A stretch of 14,543 nt of DNA from Dehalococcoidia bacterium (GCA_030606765.1 JAUWFX010000023.1:1-14543), one strand, 5' to 3'. Shown: positions 7,090-14,439, counted from the stretch's first letter. A program made the numbers and translations. Notes: a model not told the origin generated them from the letters alone.

Positions 7090-7115
7090 GCGCTTGCGGT
7101 CTAGACTGCAAGCGC
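7090..7115. promoter_or_regulatory. 26-nt near-perfect inverted repeat between operon halves
   Basis: GCGCTTGC (7090-7097) pairs perfectly with GCAAGCGC (7108-7115). The ten bases between are themselves palindromic except for one G-T pair, so 24 of 26 positions are self-complementary. It lies in the only sizeable gap of the minus-strand operon (7006-7154), after the AAA+ gene and before the 283-aa gene. There is no T-tract on either side good enough for a standard terminator. It could be an operator for a dimeric regulator, an RNA-processing hairpin or a weak terminator that tunes expression of the last three genes. Confidence 0.6.
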
Positions 7116-7154
7116 ATAATACACACCTTGTGTTAATTCGAGGAGATTGTGAAT

Positions 7155-8288
7155 CTAAAGAATTTCTTCCCATATGTTCTTGTCAGTAAGTACTTGGGCT
7201 GTAATAAGACCATCCTTTGGATCTACGCCAGCAAGCCTGCATTCTTCAATTATTTGCTGCATCTTCATGACCAATTTCCTCGGTGTAATAGAAACCAACG
7301 TTTCTATAACCGCATCTATAGCATCTTCATGGAATGGATAATAGCCTGTGTTTTTCTTCTCGTCCACTCTAGCCGTGTCTAGGATTGCTTTTACGAAATC
7401 CTTCGCCTCATAAGGTTGTAAATAGTCTAGTAAAATGTGTTTTGCAACACGCTCCTGTACATAGTCGGTCCATAGAAGGTTAGCATCAGCTGCCGATCCA
7501 GAATATGCAAGAAGTATCCCGAAACAATAGGGACACAAGTCGTATATGTGCCTGATCATCATATTTATATCTCTAGATTCCTTTGCCGAGCATTCCACGA
7601 GAATATCCATTTCATCCATGAATAGATACATAGCTTTCTTGAATCGACAAGACCCGGACTCTTGTTTAATATCGTAGACAAAAAGGTTCACAATCTTGGT
7701 GAAAAGCAAAACCGCTTCATAGTCAGTCTTTGCACTCAATAACTCTCTAACCTCTGACTCGTCCTCGCAATGCAAAATAGATTCTGCTATTTCGTGAAGA
7801 TCTGGTGGTATAATCTTCTCCAATACTTCCCTATCTGTCTCTTTTGGCTTCTTTTCCGTTTTCTTATAATCGACTATGCATTCACGAAGAAACTGCCTGA
7901 ATCCCAATATCTCGGAAGGGAGGTTTGACTTTGAGACTATATCCTCGCTGAAGGCTTCTGCAAAGCTCAAGCCTTTGCCTTTCAATAGACTTTGCACATA
8001 AAATGCAATGCTATCAAACTCCTCTTTCCTGCGTTTCATTATCTGATACTTGGCCCATAGCAATGCGTGAGTCTTACCTGTACCTAGAGCCCCGTATACC
8101 AATCCCAAATATATGTTCCCGTGTTGATCTGCACGAGTTCGCTCCAATAACTTCATAAGCTCACGTTGTTGTTTATCGTATCCAACCCATATGCTCATTC
8201 GAGGATCCTCCTCGAGCACAGGGTTCGCCCGAAACGGATTCTCCTTCAGATTAGCTGCGTCATAAAATGCTCTATTTGTCATACTCAT
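7155..8288 (-). CDS. AAA+ ATPase of ORC/ExeA-like type (377 aa)
   Basis: The opening NLKENPFRANPV followed by a 'VGYDKQQREL' segment is the usual entry to ORC1/Cdc6-, ExeA- and TniB-like AAA+ proteins. Walker A GALGTGKT is at residues 66-73, Walker B MYLFMDEMD at 220-228, and TPRKL at 335-339 sits where these families carry sensor 2. A charged helical insertion (about 125-190, rich in KKTEKKPKE) separates the P-loop from Walker B. Likely a DNA- or partner-binding ATPase loader or switch. ATG at 8288 follows GGAGG at 9 bases and lies 3 bases after the stop of the RelE-PLD gene, so the two are probably co-translated. No transposase is nearby to make it a TniB. Confidence 0.78.
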   Translation of the reverse strand: MSMTNRAFYDAANLKENPFRANPVLEEDPRMSIWVGYDKQQRELMKLLERTRADQHGNIYLGLVYGALGTGKTHALLWAKYQIMKRRKEEFDSIAFYVQSLLKGKGLSFAEAFSEDIVSKSNLPSEILGFRQFLRECIVDYKKTEKKPKETDREVLEKIIPPDLHEIAESILHCEDESEVRELLSAKTDYEAVLLFTKIVNLFVYDIKQESGSCRFKKAMYLFMDEMDILVECSAKESRDINMMIRHIYDLCPYCFGILLAYSGSAADANLLWTDYVQERVAKHILLDYLQPYEAKDFVKAILDTARVDEKKNTGYYPFHEDAIDAVIETLVSITPRKLVMKMQQIIEECRLAGVDPKDGLITAQVLTDKNIWEEIL

Positions 8289-8291
8289 TAG

Positions 8292-9176
8292 CTAATTCCT
8301 CCTTCGCCTCCGAATGTATTTTTGCAGGTTGATTGATTTCCTTATAATTCTAGAGGCATAAATATGTGCTTCTTCAAACCTTTCTACAGGCACTCTGTAG
8401 CATAGTTCTTCTTGAGCTCGCACGTCATCAAATCCGATGCCAACCTTCGTGAAATTGGCAGAACCAAGTAGAGCTATGCTGGTCATTTCTTCCTGTTCCT
8501 TGTCTAGTGTGCTCCTGTTTATATTGAAGATATAAAGTTTCGTATGCAGATTGTCGTAAAAATATACCAAGATGTCCCTTTCCTCTAATCTTCTGTATAG
8601 GCGCAATTCATCATCCCCTGGCGGTCTTGTAATTAATACAACCACAGTCTTTTCTTCAATTGCCTTATCTAGGAAGCGCCCAAAATGATGCTTGCTATCA
8701 AGAAGTTCACTAGAAATGAATGGTGATATGATAAATATCTCCTCGTGACCGACATGATACATAGACTTTATTAGTCTACTTAGATATGCAGGTTCGCTTG
8801 TTTTGTAGAATTTCCCGATATCAAATCCTTGCCACTGCTTGAGCCACTGTGCGCGTCGAGCAACTTGTACTGATTCAATAGGTACTATCGAAGTCACGCC
8901 CCGTAGTGGTTTTAATTTGCGTTCTATATCATGTTTTCCAGCACAATATAGATAGATATTTTTGCCTTGCCTTATGTAGATAACCCTATATCCAGCCGCT
9001 CCTTGACTTACATACCTTATCCATGCGTCTTCGATACCCTGGTATCGATGATCATCTGCATCCTCTGGAAAACCACCGTCTTTGTCGACCGTATGATTCA
9101 GCACACGTCTAACGAACGTCGGATCTCCAGACTCTCTAAGGTCATTTATGAAATTGGGTGTCATATACACTGTCAT
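8292..9176 (-). CDS. RelE-like domain fused to PLD-family nuclease (294 aa)
   Basis: Two parts. Residues 1-90 resemble a RelE/ParE-like fold: WIRYVSQGAAGYRVIYIR, then GKNIYLYCAGKHDIERKL, matching the last strands and the HDxxxRxL end of RelE-type toxins. Residues 120-285 form a phospholipase-D-like domain: IFIISPFIS (147-155), the HKD-type motif HTKLYIFN (211-218) and LLGSANFT (236-243). There is one HKD copy, as in dimeric nucleases such as Nuc and BfiI. The usual Asp at the end of HxKxxxxD is Asn here (218), which could lower or alter activity. The tail is strongly basic (RRRRR). ATG at 9176 overlaps the upstream stop as ATGA and follows GAGG at 5 bases. This is the most likely effector nuclease of the operon. 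Confidence 0.82.
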   Translation of the reverse strand: MTVYMTPNFINDLRESGDPTFVRRVLNHTVDKDGGFPEDADDHRYQGIEDAWIRYVSQGAAGYRVIYIRQGKNIYLYCAGKHDIERKLKPLRGVTSIVPIESVQVARRAQWLKQWQGFDIGKFYKTSEPAYLSRLIKSMYHVGHEEIFIISPFISSELLDSKHHFGRFLDKAIEEKTVVVLITRPPGDDELRLYRRLEERDILVYFYDNLHTKLYIFNINRSTLDKEQEEMTSIALLGSANFTKVGIGFDDVRAQEELCYRVPVERFEEAHIYASRIIRKSINLQKYIRRRRRN

Positions 9177-10408
9177 GTGTGCCTCGCAAAAAGAAGCCCG
9201 CCTTCCGTACCCCTAATGCCGATCTCTTGAAACCGTCGATGGCTTCGAGTTCTCTCAGCCATGATTATCTCCTGAAGTGGTGGTATATCATTTGAAGTCC
9301 CCACGGAAAAAGCAACCAGACAAGGCTCGGCAATGTATAAGGGCAGATGGTGCCGGATCTCTCCAACAGCCTTATTTCCTTCTTTGTATAGCTGCCAATA
9401 CTTGTACAATTTATCAACCACTTCGGAATAGTCGGTCCTATTGTCATAAATGTCGGCCTTTACGTTATTCGCTTTTGCGATAGTACAAAGAAGGTCCCAA
9501 GGCTTCAGGCCCCTTCTCATATTGATTTGGTCAGGCCTTATCCTAAGCCTTTCCAGATCACTTGAATAGGGCCAGAAAATGTAAGCCTCAGAAGCTCCAT
9601 CCCTAAGTCCCAGATCAGAGAGTGCGTCCAAAAGACTGATGCCCTTTTCCGTCTTCCGCTTGCCTTTAAATAGATCTAGGTCTTCTGCCCACCCCTTCCG
9701 TGTAGTTATGACTCCCTCGAGATAGTCATTCGAAATAGGGTTACCTTTAGGATTAAGCTTTTCTGAAAGAGGTTCCGTCCGTCGGTAGCTATCAAGTGGC
9801 TCTGTTCTTCGCTTCATTCTTCCAATTGGTTTTTCCTTCGAGCCTCCTTTGTTGGTGGGCTGATTCTCAATATCAATTATCTCGTAGATTCTTTTCTGCA
9901 TTTGGGGAGATTTGAACACGTTAAGCATATAGTTGCGTTTGGCCCTTCGCATTTTTTCTATTAGTATTTTAGCTTTTAATCTATCAAAATCAGCAGCAAG
10001 AGCATTTAGAAAAATGTCACCATCGGCCTCCAAGATACATTGAGCGAGTATCAACTTTACAGCTGAAATAAAGGCGCTGTCATTGTTATCGAAAACGCGC
10101 CTCATTATCGAGAGTGTATCTAAAGTACAGTATACATCAATATTCTTTGATCTAATCCTGTTAATCCTGACCAGATTGAGGGTGCTATAGAAGTTAGCAA
10201 ATTCTCGAGTTGCACGTTCTAGATTCCCACGTTGTCGTTCAAAAGTACTCCCAACAAGGTCCTGAAATAACGCATATGTTAAGACTTTCTTCTCAGCGTA
10301 TAGCTCTGTTAGGTCAACAACACGTTTAAGAAGATACTCAAGGCCCACGGAATAGCCGATTTTCCGGATTAACACTTGAAGTGGATTAGCTCGGGTTATA
10401 ACCGCCAT
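9173..10408 (-). CDS. Unknown 411-aa protein next to HerA-like ATPase
   Basis: Not recognised. Residues 5-105 are helical with a short beta pair (VRINRIRSKNIDVYCTL) and may hold a winged-helix-like domain. Residues 140-225 are highly basic and low in hydrophobics (AKILIEKMRRAKRNY; RRTEPL repeated at 200-205 and 209-214), a likely flexible nucleic-acid-binding linker. The C-terminal half is globular, with AYIFWPYSSD (275-284), RGLKPWDLL (299-307) and FARHT at the end. ATG at 10408 lies 23 bp inside the end of the herA-like gene and has GAGGG at 9 bases. Direct coupling between a HerA-like ATPase and this gene suggests it is the ATPase's partner, the place NurA or other nucleases take in known HerA loci, but no nuclease motif was found. 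Confidence 0.72.
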   Translation of the reverse strand: MAVITRANPLQVLIRKIGYSVGLEYLLKRVVDLTELYAEKKVLTYALFQDLVGSTFERQRGNLERATREFANFYSTLNLVRINRIRSKNIDVYCTLDTLSIMRRVFDNNDSAFISAVKLILAQCILEADGDIFLNALAADFDRLKAKILIEKMRRAKRNYMLNVFKSPQMQKRIYEIIDIENQPTNKGGSKEKPIGRMKRRTEPLDSYRRTEPLSEKLNPKGNPISNDYLEGVITTRKGWAEDLDLFKGKRKTEKGISLLDALSDLGLRDGASEAYIFWPYSSDLERLRIRPDQINMRRGLKPWDLLCTIAKANNVKADIYDNRTDYSEVVDKLYKYWQLYKEGNKAVGEIRHHLPLYIAEPCLVAFSVGTSNDIPPLQEIIMAERTRSHRRFQEIGIRGTEGGLLFARHT

Positions 10409-11783
10409 GCGATGTTACCCTCGGCCTAATTGAGCTTAGTATGACTCTACTGGTATTGTGATCACCAATAAAACACTCACCGGCTTCCAAGTTTCGCAGC
10501 ATATCACCAAAATCGGTAACTTCTAGACCTTTGAACTTCACGCTGCCCAGCAATTTGGTTGGAATTCTGTTCATTGCGGCGTTGATGTCGCTGCAGAAAG
10601 TCAATCTGTGTGAGAAGGACAGATTGACCTGGCTGAGGATCTTATCATCAATCGCAGATGGTTGCTGTGTGGCCATTACCAATGACAGACCGGCATCTCT
10701 GCCTCGCTTAACGTAATCAATCAATGCTTCTTTCGCAGGTGACGCAGAACCACTAGGAGCTATCACATGAGCTTCATCAATAATTAGCCAAACTTGATTT
10801 GGCAGTCCCTCAGTACCTATTGTTTTCTCGAAAAATGCACTTACTTTCATTCTTTTCTGGTGTTCACCCATGATTTTAGATATCTGCCTAGCAACAATGC
10901 CAGTTATAAGTGACTTGTCTACATTTCGAATCTCTCTAAGCAAAAAAACGGTGCATTGTCCCTGTTTTAGAAGACTACTTATTTCTAGGCCTTGATTACT
11001 GAACAACCCTGTACGTCTGTATCCATTTAGCTTATAAACGACAGCATTTCTCGAGACTTCAGGCACATCATGCCAATTTGAATGATTTTGGATATAACTG
11101 ATCATATGATCGATAGAATAGTCTTTTTCAGGTATCTTTTCTATGGTTTGGGCTAATACGTGTCCTTGTGGACTATACACATCTTCATCGATTAAGGCAC
11201 ACCATTCTTCGTGCCGCACTTGGTTGGGTTTTATGTGAAATACTTCCTCATCGCCAGTGATCTTTTCAACGTTTGGTGGTATTAGAAGACGGCAGTTTGC
11301 CAGTGCATTTGGCTTGATATTCCACCTCTTTAGTTGTTCCAGCTGAATAGCGTTTTCCTTCACTTTGGGATTCGGAGGATATTTCAGTGTCCAAAATTGA
11401 CTTTGCGTGTCAATTACTATTGAACAGATAGGTTCTATATGTTGTTGAATAGGAGAAGGGTTGATCAATTTAGAGATACCCTCAATAAGTACCCCTAAAT
11501 CGAAACTCTTTCCGCTGCCCCTAGTACCTGTGACATAAGTAACATGAGGAAATGTTAAATCTAGCCAAACGTCAGCACTGAGGTAGTTTCTGCCCAGTGT
11601 ATTCTCCAAGACTTTGCCAATATAGATTAACTTATCATAGTTGTCATCTTGTATTGTTCTGCCAAATACGACGTTGTTTCCTTTCGGGACATGCTGTATT
11701 TTAACAATAGGATCTGTCGTTTGATACGCAGATCGATCGAAAACTGCTGCAAATTTTTCTTCCGGGGCCGACACAAAACTCAT
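10386..11783 (-). CDS. HerA-like (DUF87) DNA-pumping ATPase (465 aa)
   Basis: HerA/FtsK superfamily ATPase. Walker A GTRGSGKS is at residues 86-93 after a family-typical strand HVTYVT. Walker B VWLIIDEAH is at 331-339, followed by KRGRDAGLSLVMATQQPSAI (359-378), the stretch holding the superfamily's conserved Gln and likely arginine finger. A 'KILSQVNLSFSHRL' segment at 381-394 is also typical of HerA. Residues 40-70 form a HAS-barrel-like N-terminal segment (IGKVLENTLGRNYLSADV). Such proteins form hexameric rings that move double-stranded DNA and usually work with a nuclease or effector. AGGAGGG overlaps the stop of the preceding gene and lies about 15 bases before ATG 11783, an unusually long spacing. 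No in-frame upstream alternative start was found. Confidence 0.9.
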   Translation of the reverse strand: MSFVSAPEEKFAAVFDRSAYQTTDPIVKIQHVPKGNNVVFGRTIQDDNYDKLIYIGKVLENTLGRNYLSADVWLDLTFPHVTYVTGTRGSGKSFDLGVLIEGISKLINPSPIQQHIEPICSIVIDTQSQFWTLKYPPNPKVKENAIQLEQLKRWNIKPNALANCRLLIPPNVEKITGDEEVFHIKPNQVRHEEWCALIDEDVYSPQGHVLAQTIEKIPEKDYSIDHMISYIQNHSNWHDVPEVSRNAVVYKLNGYRRTGLFSNQGLEISSLLKQGQCTVFLLREIRNVDKSLITGIVARQISKIMGEHQKRMKVSAFFEKTIGTEGLPNQVWLIIDEAHVIAPSGSASPAKEALIDYVKRGRDAGLSLVMATQQPSAIDDKILSQVNLSFSHRLTFCSDINAAMNRIPTKLLGSVKFKGLEVTDFGDMLRNLEAGECFIGDHNTSRVILSSIRPRVTSHGGYNPS

Positions 11784-11803
11784 CGTACTACTGCTTATCC
11801 CTC

Positions 11804-13969
11804 CTATAAAATGGCAGAGAGTGATGGTGACACAATGGCCTCATTTCCAGCTGGTTGCTGGAATTTGACCACGGTCAATGGACTATTCTTACGCAACTTA
11901 GGGTAGACCGACTTCAACTCATCCTGAAGCTGCGTAAGTGTTGCATAACCATCGGTCCTTGCATCCTCATCGCTCAGATCCGTAAAGCGCTTGTATGTGA
12001 CCGTTGTAACATTTACTAGCAGTGACTCTCCTGGTGATTCCAAAATAAGCGGCCCAGGCTCTATGTGCTTTCTGCCTGTACGGATAGTGCTTGTTTTCTG
12101 GCCGCAGCGCACTGCCTTAAAGAATTCTGGTCGTAATCGAAGGCTAATAATACGACCACGGTGTAAGTGATTAGGTCTGACAGCCTGAACAAAGTCAACC
12201 CCACGAAGTGTCTGATGCTCCCAAGCAGTAGTTAATTTGATGACCTTGTCTGGCCTGAGTGTTGATACAAAGGCATCGCAATGTGGTGCTGCCACTACGA
12301 CCGTAGCTCCTAGAGTACGGGCAAGACTTTGTAGTTTGTCAGTGATGACGTTGGCAGTGGCTTGGTCTAGATTTGCACAGAACTCGTCAATGAGCCAAAC
12401 GTTATACCCACCGGCAATCATCCTTGCGAGCATTGCTCTATACTGCTGTCCTTTGCTTAGTTCATTAAATCTTTTAAGGTATACAAAAGCATCTGAGAGA
12501 CCAACCAAGCCCATTAAAGATAGTGCTGAAGATACATCACGTACCTGCATGAGTTCAACCAACGCTTTTAGAGACCGTGGCTTCTTGAATGTCCCAGGTT
12601 TGTAGTTGGTAGGCCAAGATACATTCCCTTTAACTTGGCCCTCTTTCCAGGCCCTCTTCCCTGTAGCTAAGAAGTTGATTAGCGTCGTCTTACCGGATGC
12701 GGAAGGGCCGAGGATAAGTACAATTTCGCCCGGTTGAACATCTAGAGACAAATGACGCACCACAACTGACTCGATAGAATCTGGAGATATCCCGAATGCT
12801 TGCTGGACACTGTGTGTAAGCTTGGTTCTCCGAACTCGTGAGGTGAAAGATAAAGTAATGTCAAGCAACTCAACCGGTCCTTGCAGAGGCTCTAATTGGA
12901 TTGAAGAGATTGTCTTGCTGCTACGAGGTTGTATCAACTTGACTCGCTCCAGCAGAAACTCCTCTGCTGATAGATTCAAGCCCTTCATATATGTCGGTTT
13001 TGGCAGACTGACTATGTTATGAAAAAGTGCGAAGTCTCGAAGAACTTGGTCCCGCGATAACCTCTTGAGCCTCCTAAGGATGTCATCACGGCTTAATCCT
13101 CGCTTTTCAATAAGTGAAAGAATGCGATTCATCCGAGCAACTTGCTGGTCAACGATGCCACTAGACTCCTGTGAGACAATCTCCCCACCTCTTACTCGAT
13201 CAACATTACGCGTCAGGTATTCCATGTCTTTATAGACTCTATTTAGGTTACCTTGGGTTTCACCAATAAATACCATACCAGCCTTTTCAGCAAAAGGCAC
13301 AAATCTAAGCATGTCAGCCGAAATCTCTAGGAAAAAAGGAAGGTACCTCGAAGTCTGCCAGCGAGTCTTCACGAATTCAACAGCATATTTCACTAGGGTC
13401 TGGCCCAATCCCAGACCGCGAAACTCCGGATAGACAACGCATCGTGCGATTCGAACCATGAGATTGATGTACTTACGTGTGGTCTCCTTATCCCATGACT
13501 CCCAACTAATGCCATTATAGCTGAAAGGAGCATCAAGGATTCTTGCTCGAGCCTTGTTCATGTAAAAAGGCGTTGCCAACTCGATATAACCGAGTACCCG
13601 AGGATAGAACGGATGGAAATTGCGAGCTATAAGAACAGCTGTGCGACCGTAAAGTTGGGAATCCCGATAGTGATAATCAGCAAGAGACCGGACAGCCTGA
13701 TATTCTTCAGGTTCAGTGATTTCCTTAACTAGCAACTCAATGCTCGAATCCCCAATGCGCAGCTCGTCCCGGGCAACAAATACCGGTAGAAACTGGCAAA
13801 AACCATTCTTGCATACAACCCACGCCTCACCATTTTCGACTTGCACAGTGTCCCCCTGTCCAATACATGCCGAAAGCGGGACATTCAGACACAACCCCCC
13901 AGGTTCTAGCTTCAGCTTCTTCAGGGGTCTCTTCAAATCTATGGTCGATACTTTCAAGCTAATTCCCAC
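11804..13969 (-). CDS. GNAT acetyltransferase - ABC ATPase - ASCH three-domain protein
   Basis: Residue numbers are from GTG 13969 (721 aa). Residues 80-255 form a GNAT acyl-CoA-binding domain, with its core motif YPEFRGLGLGQTLV at 180-193. Residues 365-585 form a soluble ABC ATPase: Walker A GPSASGKT (421-428), signature LSKGQ (504-508), Walker B VWLIDE (524-529) and switch His at 563. Residues 605-705 match ASCH, an RNA-binding-like fold, with RPEFFKAVRCGQKTSTIR at 613-630. The GNAT-ABC pair fits COG2401 (ABC-type ATPase fused to a predicted acetyltransferase). No membrane segment is present, so it is not a transporter. A longer frame opens at GTG 14011, but that codon lies inside a hairpin and lacks a Shine-Dalgarno sequence, whereas AAGGAGGG precedes GTG 13969 by about 12 bases. 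It may modify nucleic acid or a protein (inferred). Confidence 0.88.
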   Translation of the reverse strand: MGISLKVSTIDLKRPLKKLKLEPGGLCLNVPLSACIGQGDTVQVENGEAWVVCKNGFCQFLPVFVARDELRIGDSSIELLVKEITEPEEYQAVRSLADYHYRDSQLYGRTAVLIARNFHPFYPRVLGYIELATPFYMNKARARILDAPFSYNGISWESWDKETTRKYINLMVRIARCVVYPEFRGLGLGQTLVKYAVEFVKTRWQTSRYLPFFLEISADMLRFVPFAEKAGMVFIGETQGNLNRVYKDMEYLTRNVDRVRGGEIVSQESSGIVDQQVARMNRILSLIEKRGLSRDDILRRLKRLSRDQVLRDFALFHNIVSLPKPTYMKGLNLSAEEFLLERVKLIQPRSSKTISSIQLEPLQGPVELLDITLSFTSRVRRTKLTHSVQQAFGISPDSIESVVVRHLSLDVQPGEIVLILGPSASGKTTLINFLATGKRAWKEGQVKGNVSWPTNYKPGTFKKPRSLKALVELMQVRDVSSALSLMGLVGLSDAFVYLKRFNELSKGQQYRAMLARMIAGGYNVWLIDEFCANLDQATANVITDKLQSLARTLGATVVVAAPHCDAFVSTLRPDKVIKLTTAWEHQTLRGVDFVQAVRPNHLHRGRIISLRLRPEFFKAVRCGQKTSTIRTGRKHIEPGPLILESPGESLLVNVTTVTYKRFTDLSDEDARTDGYATLTQLQDELKSVYPKLRKNSPLTVVKFQQPAGNEAIVSPSLSAIL

Positions 13970-13991
13970 TGAACTTGTTGTTCCCTCCTTC

Positions 13992-14025
13992 AAAAGAAAA
14001 AGCTTAACCACTTGAGATTAAGCTT
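13992..14025 (-). terminator. Weak intrinsic terminator or attenuator before the GNAT-ABC gene
   Basis: On the minus strand AAGCTTAA and TTAAGCTT form a perfect 8-bp stem with a 10-base loop (14000-14025), followed by TTTCTTTT (13992-13999). It starts 4 bases after the stop of the AbrB-like gene. The stem is AT-rich, so termination is probably partial. This would let the small upstream gene be expressed more strongly than the large operon behind it. Confidence 0.55.
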
Positions 14026-14029
14026 CGTT

Positions 14030-14287
14030 TTAAGTCCCAGCCTTTGGGTAATCCGTCTCCGTATCGTCACCTCGACGAGGGCTTTCTCTTGCAAGCCTTA
14101 GCTCGATATCTCTCAGAGTGATTTCGAGGCTCTCTTTCACTTTCTCTAGGTCGGCAGAGGGATGAATGATGGTGAATGTCATTGCGTTGCTCAGCGCATC
14201 CACATCACCCCTAAAGCCGTCATTGAGCAATTCCTTAGGTATATAGAGAACGCCTGTCTTAGGATTAATCCTTACTTTTGTCTTCGT
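14030..14287 (-). CDS. AbrB/SpoVT-like small regulator or antitoxin, start unclear
   Basis: The frame reads TKTKVRINPKTGVLYIPKELL followed by NDGFRGDVDALSNAMTFTIIHP, then a charged helix ADLEKVKESLEITLRDIELRLARE and a polar tail. The 'K-T-G-V-LYIPKEL' hairpin resembles AbrB/MazE-type DNA-binding domains, so it may bind its own promoter. The start is a problem. A fine AAAGGAGGAGG lies at 14291-14301, but the in-frame codons that follow are GTT (14290) and ACG (14287). No ATG, GTG or TTG occurs until TTG at 14230, which would cut off half the domain. A GTG at 14293 is out of frame and would be restored by one extra A in the AAAA run nearby. Either a rare start codon is used, or the gene is frameshifted or the sequence has an error. 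Confidence 0.6.
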   Translation of the reverse strand, partial: TKTKVRINPKTGVLYIPKELLNDGFRGDVDALSNAMTFTIIHPSADLEKVKESLEITLRDIELRLARESPRRGDDTETDYPKAGT

Positions 14288-14309
14288 AACACCTCCTCCT
14301 TTGTATCAC

Positions 14310-14338
14310 ATTGTAATGGTTTTACAACGGTTTGTCAA
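14310..14338 (-). promoter_or_regulatory. Sigma-70-type promoter of the operon with inverted repeat
   Basis: On the minus strand TTGACA (14338-14333), a 17-base spacer and TACAAT (14315-14310) give a perfect -35, ideal spacing and a 5/6 match -10. Transcription would start near 14303, at most a few bases before the ribosome binding site. A perfect inverted repeat TTGTAA-N5-TTACAA (14311-14327) covers the -10 and spacer and could be the operator for the AbrB-like protein encoded next. Confidence 0.75.
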
Positions 14339-14398
14339 TGGTATGACTCTGGTAGGGAACTCCAGGGACACCATACCTAATCCCAGGGACACCATACC
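14339..14398. repeat. Two 16-nt direct repeats plus inverted partial copy
   Basis: CCAGGGACACCATACC occurs at 14362-14377 and 14383-14398 (21-base period). GGTATG and CTGG at 14339-14351 are complementary to the first copy's ends and could form a bulged hairpin with it. The block lies just upstream of the operon promoter. A 'GGGACACCATA' string resembles ends associated with REP/RAYT-type (IS200-like) elements as I remember them, but no transposase is in the window. Confidence 0.6.
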
Positions 14399-14439
14399 AA
14401 TCAGGCCTACTACAAATCAGGCATTGTGCCGCGGGTTAT

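Noticed and set aside
8292..11783. A classical HerA-NurA, DISARM or Dpd locus, suggested by HerA and a PLD nuclease
   Set aside because: No NurA-like nuclease, no DrmA helicase or DrmB (DUF1998) protein, and no TGT-like DpdA was found; the flanking genes differ.
12237..12605. Plus-strand 122-codon frame
   Set aside because: Antisense to the ABC ATPase domain, whose Walker and signature motifs show the minus strand is coding.
11804..13969. ABC transporter ATPase
   Set aside because: No permease gene is nearby and the ATPase is fused to soluble GNAT and ASCH domains, so a transport role is unlikely.
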